A stretch of 64,000 nt of DNA from Magnolia sinica (Eukaryota > Streptophyta > Magnoliopsida > Magnoliales > Magnoliaceae), in NCBI RefSeq assembly GCF_029962835.1, contig NC_080574.1, positions 22,976,001-23,040,000 on the forward strand. The letters run 5' to 3'. Of this stretch, positions 36,101-48,392 are shown one piece after another. The position numbers were made by a program, and so were the translations under genes. The notes below the pieces were generated by a model. The model was not told where the DNA came from and ran no database searches. It saw nothing but the letters and a program-made list of their open reading frames with translations. Position 1 is the stretch's first letter; the number at the start of each line of letters is the position of its first letter.

Positions 36101-39100
36101 ATTACTTTTGGAACTCCAACAAATAGATGTGGACGCTGAGGGCTCCCGGATGTCTTCGGTTACGGTGGGAAGACGCATTCAGATAATTCAAGATATAGTG
36201 ACCAAGGCTCTGCAGGAGGAAACGACTTGGAAGCTAAAATCCAGAGTGAGATGGATTGCAGAAGGGATCAAGAACACAATTTTTCCACAACATCGCAAAC
36301 ATGCGTGCCCGTGCTAATGCCATTTCAAGCATCACAATCGATGGCACCAGTATAGAGGACAGACAGGAGATATCCAATCGTGCTATTCAACACTTCAGAT
36401 CCCTCCTCTCCTCAGAAGGTTGGTCCAGACCGCTCCTCGATAATATCCAGTTCCAATCGCTGGATGAGATGGAAGCTAATTCTCTGGAAGCCCCTTTCTC
36501 TGAAGAAGAAGTGAAACTGGCTATTCACGAGCTGGGAAGAGAAATCTCCAGGACCTGATGGCTTCCCAATAGCGTTTTTCCAATCCTATTGGGATATCAT
36601 CCGAGCAGATATTATGGAATTTATGTTCGAATTCCACAACAGAGGTAGATTATCTAGAGGACTAGGTGCGTCTTTTATAGCCCTAATCCCCAAGGTGTCA
36701 GGTGCTAGTTCCTTTTCAGATTTTAGACCTATCAGTCTGATAAGAGGCCCTTATAAGACATTAGCGAAGGTGTTATCCACTCGCCTCTCTAAAGTAATGG
36801 GGAAACTCATATCGTCGAACCAGAACGCCTTCATCAGGGGCAGACAGATCGTTGATTGCGCTCTCATAACTAACGAAGTTCTTCATTCATGCCACAAATC
36901 TAGTGAAAAGGCAGTCTTCTGTAAACTGGACATAAAAAAGGCATACAACCATGTGGAGTGGGACTTTTTGCTTTATATGCTTCGCCGCGTGGGTTTCGGA
37001 GCTAGATGGAGAAGTTGGATCAGCGCTTGTGTCAGTTCAGCCCATTTCTCGGTTCTCCTCAACAGCACTCCCACAGGGTTCTTCAGCAGCTCCAGAGGGC
37101 TTCTTCAGGGTGATCCTCTATCCCTTTTGCTTTTTTTAGTCATTGGTGAGGCCTTGTCCCAAATGCTACACAAAGGTCAGAAGGAAGGTATTCTTTGCGG
37201 CATTAAGATGCCGGGGGGTGCACTCTCCAATTTCGCATATCCAGTTCGCTGACAACACCCTTATTCTCTCCGCGGCATCCCAGGCTTTCATTGATAATCT
37301 GCACACAACTCTGCGATGCTTTGAAGCGGTTTTCGGTCTAAGAATTAATATGGCCAAATCGAAACTTTATGGAGTGAATCTGTCGGATTCAGAAATTGCC
37401 AGATATGCAGAGTCCATGAGCTGCCACTCAGCTTCTTTTCCTTCTTTGTGGGGCTCCCTCTTGCTATCGGTCTTCCCCCAAAATTGATGTGGGACAAAGT
37501 CATCGCCAAATTCCAGAAATCCTTTGCTAGATGGAAATGCAAATACTTTTCGATAGGGGGCCATCTCACCCTTATCAAGGCAGCTTTGTCCAACTTGCCC
37601 ATATATTTTGTGTCCCTCTTCAAATGCCCTTCTTCAGTGTTGTTGGTTATTGATAAGCTGCGACGTGACTTTATGTGGTGTGAAAAGGACAACCAGAAGA
37701 AGTTCCACCCTCTCGACTGGTAGGAAGTTTGTAAACACTACCAAGAAGGTGGCGCCTGCATCAAGAACCTGAAGATCATGAACCAGGCCCTTCTTGGCAA
37801 GTGGATTTGGAGACTGGGAACGGAAGGAGGCACTCTCTGGAATTCCATCATCAAAGGAAAATACGACTGCTCCCCTGGAGGTTGGTGGACCAAAGACTCG
37901 TCAGCGCATAGGGTTGGAAAGACATTATACGTTCCAAAAAGGAATTCCTTCTCAATATCAGCTTCGAGCTAGGTAACGGTCACTCCATTCGATTCTGGGA
38001 AGACTTGTGGATAGGGGAGGAGCCACTGATGAACCGATTCCCTAACATCTATCGTCTAAGTCCTAAAAAAAATATTCCAGTAGCTAACTACTTCTATATC
38101 TCTAACGCTAGTATCGTCTGGGACGTGAAGTGTTTCAGAAATCTTCACGATTGGGAGATCTTAGAGTATGCGGTGCTTCTTCTCCTCATCTCCAAAGTTG
38201 TGCCTGACCCCTCTACTCCTGATAAGATCTTATGGGCTGGAGACAAAAGCAGCGTCTTCTCGGTTTGATCCTTCTACGCTCAGCTATCCCTCCCGCGTTC
38301 GCCTTTGAACCCAGCTGCCTCGCATATTTGGAAGTACGATGCTCCCCCTAAATACATCTGCTTTGCATGGTTAGTAGGCAAAAACAAAATTCTCACAATG
38401 GACAATCTGAAGAAAAGGGGCATGTTCATCGTCAACATCTGTTTATGTTGCATGAAGGATGAGGAATCAGTGGACCACCTCTTTGTCCATTGCCCTCTCA
38501 TCTCTCAGATCTTGGCTGAATTCTTCTCTCGATACAAAATTAGCTGGTGTAATCCGATGTCCTCCTGCAATTTGCTCTCGGCTTGGCATGGAATCAAGAT
38601 AGGAAAATCCATCACTCACATTTGGAGAATGGTGATCCTCGCCGTCTGGTGGTCAGTATGGGAGGAAAGAAACAACAAATGTTTCAACGACAATTCTACT
38701 TCAGTCCAAGAAGTTTGGTCAAGAGCTAAATTTCATATCTTTCAATGGGCGGGCATTGTTAACGGGCAAAAAGACTTTGATATGCTTTTTTTAGGCTGTT
38801 AGTTGTCTGCCATCTCAGCAGACTTCTTCTCTCTTTTGTACCTTTCTCCTTTTTTCAATATAATTCTAGTTATCCGTAAAAATAATAATAATAATAATAA
38901 TAAGCTGGCAAAATAGATGGACAACATGGGTATGTAACACATACATTGGGTTGGGCCCCATGATCAGGGCCTCACCTACTAAGCTGTAACACATTCATCC
39001 GGACCATTAATTTCAAAATTTCTTAAAAAATTTCAATGTGAGATATTTTGGTGTTACATTCATATCCTAATATATTTAACATTTATATTAAATAGTTAGA

Positions 39101-42100
39101 AAATTAAATATAGGAGTTTTGTAGTCAAATCGCAGGTTGACAGGTTCATAAATTTATCAGACAACCCAATATAACACTCTCACCAAAGAGTGGACCGTTA
39201 TGCCACCATAAAGATATTCAAAACAAAAAATGAATACATATTTAGAATATTTAGATTTTTTGGATTTTTCTGGATAATTGTTCATATTTTTTGGGCTAAA
39301 AAATTAAAAATTAAAAAAATTGATTGATACAAGGGCGTAACAGCCGTTATGCCTCCCACATCGGCCATTATGCCGATACACTGTATCGGTAACGGTAGTG
39401 GCTATTACGGCCACCATTATCGATACAGAATACCTTGGCTAGTTATTAGATGGTGGGGTTGAATGAGGATTTGGGAATTCAATATGTTACAAGTTGTGAC
39501 TTATAATTAGTCGAATTATGTATTAGCTAGAAAGTTGTTGATGTCAAAGTGTCCTAATTTCTTTTGAACACATTACGATGATGCTCCTATTTTCTTAGCA
39601 TATGGATGGACAAGCCATCTCAATCCCTGTCGGGGTATTCTTAGGTTGCTTTAAATGAACTCATTCTCAATTGAATACCTACTGGTCTTCCCACACACTA
39701 ATCTCAACACCCTCATCTCTACAACACAACCCATCACCAAAGTCTTCGTGTTTTGGAATTGCCTTGACGATGGAGTGATTGCTTGACTTATCTTCTTGAT
39801 TCTTCAAAAGCCTCATTTTATGGTAGCCTCTTGGAGGATCGCTCTTGAAACACCTCCAGTACATCTCTTCTCGCCTTCATAACAATCACCGAGATCACAA
39901 CCCTCGGACGGAAAGTTGTAATACCAACTCATGCAAATAAAAAAATTGAATCGTGTGTAATTCGACGCAAGATTCAGTGTAGAAACAGAAATATAAGAAG
40001 AGGATCACAAGTCTACTGCATCAAAACAATCAATAAGGGGAAACTCTAAATTACATTTCTCAATTTCATTTATCATCAACTCTGTACATGTCCTGCAATA
40101 AAGAACATGCATGAGCATGCTCACTTGCAACTCTCCGTATTAGCCAAAAATCTTCTAGGAAGCCCTTGATTCAATTCAGTCTTAGACTTCCATTCTACTA
40201 TTGTTTCCTAAGATAAGAAATTCTTTAGTTGCTAAAAATTCTAGAACAACAAAATTTAGTAAGACTCTTAACTTAAATGGCTTTCACTAGTTGGTACTTT
40301 AATCTCCAAAGGAGTCTTTGTAAAATCCAATTCAGAAACATCTAAACCATTCCTATAAGGTCCTAAATTGACTATAAACAAAACTATTAGTTCCAAAATA
40401 ATTTTGACTACTAAAGACCAAACAGTATCTAATTAACAAGCATTAGAAAGTTTCATGGGGTTAAGAAAATGTCCAAAATATCCCTCTGCAAATTAAGAAA
40501 TCAATATCCATTGCTCTTTCCTCCTTGTTGTCAAAAAGGTTTCAAAAGCACTTGATTGTTCAAAAGATGAGGAATTATACATCTCATTCAGAAATGTTTT
40601 TTTTTTTTTTCTGGAGCTTTCCTTACGGCAAGGGTATTGTATCTCATCATCCTCTGAGAAGCTCACTATGACATGAACCGTTTGGCTACCAGATGGGGTG
40701 AGTGATTGATAGATATATGATATAATTCCTACAACATTTACTAACTCTTCAAGTGTAAATTTTTGTCTGTTGGTTTGCTTCACTGTCTTCAACTCTTCTC
40801 TTCCTTAGTGAAGATCCATTGGTTAATTGTATGAAATGTTATATACTGAGAGCATGCTTGCAATATTGCATAGGGCAATTATTGCGTCTTTGTACTATAT
40901 GATGGTTGTCCTTGTCTTCACAAGGATAATACTTACAGGTGAGTATAATCTTAGTCATGTAGGATTTCCATTGTTTGGAGTAGAGTGCCAACATTAATTC
41001 CTTAATCTTATTCCACGAGAGGCATTTATTTTTGTTTATAAAATTGTTTTATAAATGTAAATCACAGGGTCCTTCTAGTCAATGGGTTGATGTCATGAAG
41101 AAGAAAAGGGCTATTCATGAAGAGGTCATCAATTTGGTGCATCAGCAACGATCTAGTGATCAGGTGGCAAAGGTAGGTCTTTTTTTATTAACTGTCGTGC
41201 CAATCTTGTTCATTTGAATTCACACCTAAAATTCATCAATACAAATCACTTTTCTAATGTTCCCATGAAGTACTTCCATAGAATTAGAAATTATTTTGAT
41301 GTGATGCTTACCTTAAAATATGTCCCGAACATAATTTTGGTTGAATGAACTTCAACAATTTTCATTTGTCACTATGATTCCCATTGTTCTTTGTTCTAGT
41401 TTCCAAACTATCTCTACAAGTTCTAGGGTGTGCAAAGGTTCCCAGATCCTTGTGGAAATCATGCAACTGTCTTCATTGAATGGAAAAGTGGCAGCCAGAG
41501 GACCTCTGTCCGCATACAGTATTGGAAAGTGGCTTGGCCTTTATGTGATTCACGAGTAAGGAATCATCTTGAACATAGCAATATTAGTTGATTACGGGTG
41601 GTGGGAAGGAATACAGTACAGATACTGGTTATTTGACATGTGACAGAAAAATGTATGTAGCCATGTTAAGTCATTCACAAGATAATCTTTATTAGGTTGA
41701 GGAAGTGCAGCGTGACCAGTTCCTAGACGATGAAAAGAACAAAAATAATCTTAGCATTCACTTCTTCTTTTTCTTTTTAGATTTATCTGGTAAATGGCAT
41801 GGCCAGACATTTTATTTTGAAAAACATAGTCAGTGAGCATGGCTAGAAAAACATTGCGTGATGCAGCAGAATACCAAACAATCGGCTATCAATTGCAACC
41901 AGTTTTCGAACTATCGGTATCGCTACAAGTTTCGCTGGTCGGGGATATAGAAACAATATCGATATCGCTGATAATTGGAAATGCAGGGAAACATGGGAAA
42001 ATTGTTTTAAAAAAATTCAGTGAAACTTCAGGAGATGCTAAAATACATATATTTGCATAGTTAGGAATTAAAAAAATTGCAAAAAGAACGCACACATGAT

Positions 42101-45100
42101 AACTCACAGGGGGCTTAAAAGCATGTGTTTTTGTAAGCAATTAGTCCAACCATCCCATCTATCCATCCAACCATCCTAACTTCCATCCAAATATCCATCA
42201 ATATTTCATAATATCGACAACACATGATATTTTGCCGAGAAATCGTCGATAACTGAAAAGGGAACGAAAGAATATGGTCCCAATATTGCCCATGATGCAT
42301 TAATGATAATATTGTTGACAATTTGATCACTACATACAGCCACGCGTCAATAAAAAAAAATTTGAAATGGAATTTTTTAATAAACGGACTTTTGGCAATA
42401 TCAATACATTAACGATATTATAGAAATATCGCCGATGCACTGGCGAGACAAGCAACACTTGGAATTTACACAATAAAAAATATTGGCGATGCATTGGAGA
42501 TATCGATACATTGTCGATACAAGCGACACCTGGAATTTACACAATTGAAAACATTGGTGATACATTGGCGATACTTAGCGATACATCACCGATACTTGCA
42601 ATTTTTTATACTACCAGTGTTATCTGTATCACTGAGCCGGAGATAGGGATAATACCGGGGATACTCCGAACAATGATTGCAACAAGAACCTATGTAGGAA
42701 GTTCAGATGATTACTGTATATTGAGATTTTCACTAAGCATAATGGTTGTTGCATAGGCAAGAAAAGGACTCGGTTATGGAGGATGGCTATCCTTGCAGTT
42801 TGGTAGTCGGTTTGGGAAGAAAGAAATGGGAGATGCATTAGGGATGTTTCGAACTCCGTAGAGGCTGTTGCTTCAAAGGCAATGCGGTTAATGATAGAAT
42901 GGGCTGTTCATGTAGATTTTTTGAAGGGCTTTGACCTTCTTTTTATTTGAGTCTAGTAGAGTCTGCTTTCTCAGCGGATCCTCTCTCCAATTTCTGTATT
43001 TTCTTCTTGTTTCTTAATTCAATATCATCATCTTTCAAAATAAAAATAAAAATAATGGTTGAACTTTAGAGCCCCCATTGGTTTCCAATCAATCAAATCT
43101 TGAAGCCAGTATTGAGTGCAACAATCAGATAAACAAAAAAGAACAGTTGTACGAAGAGGTTCTTGGAAATTAATCACTCCAATCAAGAAACCCAAGTGGA
43201 ATCACTCCACCAAATAGGAGCTCGAACCCTTAAACTAAACCCAGTTCAGAAACTGTGTATGTTACTAAAAGAGCTGACATTTTATTAATAAATCTGTTTC
43301 AAATGTATGGCTGAATACAGGTATTTATATAGATTATTGGTTAATAAATTTCCTAATTTGACTCTAGCTCCTGATTTTCATAAAAGTAAAGGAAATGAAC
43401 TAATTTGCATGGAAGTAGGAAACTGACTTTGCTATTTATTCTAAACGATCTGTGTATAGATGTGTACAGTGCACACATGTGAATAAGGCACATGTGCTCA
43501 GTGCTCACATAGACAGTCCATGTGTTTGGGGTCCACAATCGATCAGGCCTCATATCGGGCCAACTAATCTGGTTGGACAGGTTGGGACCAATCCAATGAT
43601 TGGATGATGTGGGTCAGTTTGTACACGTATGTGGAAGTCTGGAACCATCTTTTTTTCATCTGTATGGAGCTTGGGTCCCATCTTTTGATATGAGATGTGA
43701 TGGTGGGGCCTGATTGTATCAAAGGCTCATAACCACATGATTAAGTGAACCAAAATATAAATTTCTGACAGTAAAGGAAAACTGAAATCTAATCTGAGGT
43801 TTTAAGTACACACCAATATGAGGTTAGTACTCTTTCTGCTTATCATGACGAGATAATGGAGCCAATGAAGATTTATTATTATTGTTTTTTTTTTTTTTTT
43901 CCTTTTGAAAATTAATGAGTGCCAAAACATTTCATTTTGTTTATGGTGTTGGCAGTGTCCTAGAAGTATCACTACCAGTACCCCGTACCTATCAAAGGTG
44001 TCTTGATAGTTTCTAATAAATCAGTGATGCTTGGTCAATGTCATAACCAAGTTGGCTTACTCAAGTTCTGAGTATTGTGTGTCAAACTTTTAAAGAATTT
44101 TGTTTCCATTCATTGATCGAGTTCACGCTACTTTTCCTCATTGACTTTTCTCTGCATTATTAGAAGTACCACTGGTAGTGGTACTGGTAGTGGTACTAGA
44201 AGTACCACTACCAGTACCCCGTACCTATCAAAGGTGTCTTGATTGTTTCTAATAAATCAGTGTTGCTTGGTCAATGTCATAACCAAGTTGGCTTACTCAA
44301 GTTCTGAGTATTGTGTGTCGAACTTTTAAGGAATTTTGTTTCCATTCATTGATCGAGTTCACACTACTTTTCCTCATTGACTTTTCTCTGCATTAGATTT
44401 GGAACGTTTAGTGTACTTTGATGAACTATATACAAGCTGCTTGATTACTTTTGCTGGCAGTATTATCAATAAGATCAGGTGTCAAATTTTTTATTTTAAG
44501 GATAGGCTTTTATTTATTCAAACGAGATCAGGCCTCCTAGCTCCAAAATTTTGGCATACTCTTTGGCATGGCTGGCAATCTTTGTATGGCTAGCCAATAT
44601 CTATCTTCAATTGCATTTCAACAAAAAATACATCTAAATGCAGGGTCTGATTGGAATATTCTTGTAAATGAAAAGTTACTGCATCTTTTAGGGGGTTTTC
44701 CTTTGTACTTGATATTAACCAATTTATTTTCTTTATTATTCCAGATGCAGGACATAAAGTCGGATAGCATATTTCCTGAAGAAAGGGAGATAAAAGGTTT
44801 TGTCCTTTCCTAATCTTATCTTGATAGTGCAAGTATAAGACCCTCGATTTTTTGTTTCTTTTTTTCATAAAGGCTCCCCACATTTATTGTATTGTTCTTT
44901 AGGTGATAAATGGTAAACACTCTCCACTGCCCTGTTTCTTTTTTATAGTGATTTTAGAATAAGCTTCATAGAACCATAACAACCCCCATCATTTGTGTTG
45001 TCCTTTGGCTTTCTTTTCTTTTTTTCCTTCTCCCCCTTCATCCTTTGGCCTCTCCTATTCATATTAGTGTACTTCTGGGATAATTATCTTTTGAAATTCT

Positions 45101-48100
45101 AAAAAAGAAAAAGAAAAGCAAACACCGAATTGAACTGTTGCTGTGTTCTCTTGGTATCCATATTAGAAGTTCGCGGTTCTAAAAGAAAGGCAGAGAGCTT
45201 TAAGGATGAGGAGTACTACATAAGTTCAATACCGACAAATCAAGTAGGTTATTTTTATTATTATTATCTTTTATTCATCATGATGGTGCTAAGCCTGTGA
45301 TTGTATCATGTAATATATTTCTTCTCTGGGGCTTCACCATGTCTGGTAGTTTTATCAAGTTACACGTTTAGGGTCCATGGCGCATATTTAGTTTCTTCTC
45401 AGATACTCTAGGAATTTTTATTTTTATTTTTAATTCCTATTATTTTAAAACATTGGAAAGATAAATAATAGGGTTCAATGTCTGTACTTTCCAGCATCTG
45501 GAGGCAGGTTTAGCAGTAAAGGCAAACGAGGGCTTTGGATCAAGCAGGTAATTTAAAGCTTTGTATTCCTCCCATAGTCTCATATTAACAAGGGGCTGAT
45601 TTCAATATTGCTTGTTTCCTCCTATTGGTTGATTACAATAATTAACAGTGATGTTTTGAAGAGTCAGATATCAGCTATAGTTATAAACTTATAATCACTC
45701 AGCACATATTATAGCGAATCAAAGCAGTATAATGAGATATAATGCCCTGTCAGTGATTAAAACAAATATTTAGTGGAGCAGGAGAAGCTTGAGAGATGGT
45801 GGGAAGACTAAATACAAAAATTGAGTTCAATATTATTTTGCAAGCACATGTTGTGAACAGTGTCATACACGAATATCTGAAGATTATATTTAAAACAAAT
45901 ATTAAAATTTATATTAAAAAAAAAAAACTGTATCTGTTGATAACTTGATACTTCTGGCCACTTCTCCATCTATCGAATTTTTTTATTTTTTATTTGGAAA
46001 GATGAAATTTCATTAGAGGCCAAAGGCCAGAACAGAAAACTTGAGGGAAGGAGGGAGAGCTTTTAGATCCTATTCATTGCATCCCATTCGAGAGCTTGAG
46101 ATAGTTGTGAATTTCTGGGTACTATTCTTCAAAATGTTGTTTATTGTGTCCTTATTTTCCATTAAGCACGACTTTTTGTTGCATGTGTCCTTATTTTCCA
46201 TTAAGCACTGTGATCACATCTGGAGCAAGGTAATCCATAACGGTAACGGTGGCCATAATGGCCCCTGCCATTACCGTTACAGTGCAGGCTAGTACGGCTT
46301 CTTCTTCTTCTTCTTCTTCTTTTATTTTATTTATTATTATTTTTATTTATTATTTGGTCGGGTAACGGGCTGTTATGGGTCTTTTTTTTTTCCATTACAG
46401 CCATTACATAACCATTTTGGAATACTTTGATCTGCAGTGGTAAATCAAGAGTTTGGCATATTTCCTCTTTTGTTTGCTGCTATTGATGCTATTTACTCTT
46501 ACAGACTAGAAGCTGCTGTTCTGGATCTAGTAGCAGATGACAGTGCTGGTTTGCAGAAACAAAAATCTGTTTATCACTGGGATAAGGTATTTTCAACACT
46601 TAAACCTAATTCTTTTCTTACTTAAAAGTAATCCCAAATTTGTAAAGTTTTGATTTACTTTGGTTTCAGAGAGGTAAAAAGTACATCAAGTTAAACAATG
46701 GTGAACGTGTGACGGCCTCTGGAAAGGTATCATCTTGTACATTGTTGTAAACTAATGCAAACCAAGCAGTATTTTGTGTTTGGTTTTTGGATTTATGATT
46801 TCCAGAATTAAATAAATAAATAAATATTTTGATAGCTTTATATTCTCCAATGCAGTTTTTCCAAGTATGGTGCAATAAATTTTTTCTGGAATTTTCTTTT
46901 CATCATTGAAATTACCGGAACTATGGTGCAAGGTTAATATAGATGGGCAATTGATTCCAGAGCTAGCTACAATGTTTGTCTTATTCTTCTTTACTTATGG
47001 GAGCAGTTGCGACCAAATGTGAAGCATAACCTATCATCGAAATGAATTCGTGATTTCTGCAGGAATTGCATCACCTTGACCCTTTTTACAAATTGAATAG
47101 AGCAACTTTGTGTGATTTGAATATAACTTGCAGGCCTACGACCCTATGGCTCAGTAGTAGACTCACAAGAGTTTTAACACCAGGTCATGGGTTCTGGCAC
47201 CCATTATGGTGTGAGTGCACGGGCGTGTGGGGTGTGCGAGTGCATGGGCGTGTGTGAGTGCGTGTGAATATATATATATATATATATAACTTGCAGATTT
47301 GTACAATTGCACTTGGATCCACACGAAACTGAGTTGATTTAGCAGACTTTCAAGTTGGGTCATTGAGTTTTTAAACGTTGCTTGTGAGTGTTCTAGTTTC
47401 AACACTTGCTGACAATGTCACCCATAAGACTCCTTTTAATCCAAGAAGCCTCTTTCTCAACCCTTTTTTCTCATCCCTGTGCAAGGTAGGAGATGGCATG
47501 AAATGTTTGGTTTGCCCAATGGTCTCATACATCAACCAAAATATAGGCTCTTGGGGGCTGTTTGGATACAGGAACAATTTTCTCAACTCCTTTTTTCTCT
47601 AGTTATTTGATAGTTTGATGATTTCCAAGTCCATTGTTTTGCAAGAAATCTAATTTCACATTATTGGGAGCTAATTCTGCAAAATTTTCCACGCGATATG
47701 TTCCTCTTTTATTTACCTACAGGAATGCCTATTAGTGCATAAACTGTTTTTCTGCCTTACTGTGTCTCTTAATTCCTGTAACGTAGGTCAAGACAGAGAG
47801 TGGTGCAAAGGTAAAAGCTGGCAAGACAGGGATATACAAGAAATGGAAAGAACGGTCACACAATAATATCTCTTTTAATGGAATGGCCACTGACAGCAAT
47901 GCTGAGGGTACTGGTTTAGCAGGTAATCCCTGAAAGCAGACAAAATCCTGTTTATTGGAAGCATGTTGCTGCTTTTCTTGTGAGCTTTGACTGAACTTTT
48001 TTAATACTTGGTTTGGGAGTATGTTACTTCATTAATGAAATATATAGTCTTTTGGTATACAAACATACATTGAATCTCGTCTTCTTTGATTTCTCTTCAT

Positions 48101-48296
48101 CAATCTTTTGATCTTTAAGAATGATGTCATAGAAAGTGTGGTTTGACAACTTTCCATGAAGATTTCATTGAATTTTAGACATTCTTCATAATAAAGCCTT
48201 CATGTGGACATATATAGTTTATGATCTGCAGTTTGGTTGGCTAGTCAAAATACATTAGCCAATGTTCAGCCAACTGTTGGTTGAGATCATTATTGT

Positions 48297-48392
<96 letters not shown>

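Noticed and set aside
36614..37487. LINE reverse transcriptase as a host gene
   Set aside because: Flanking 9-bp duplication, repeat tail and multiple frameshifts show a dead retrotransposon.
41341..41559. Extra helicase exon between exons 4 and 5
   Set aside because: Exons 4 and 5 join in phase without it, and it matches no part of known relatives; kept only as an unexplained stretch.
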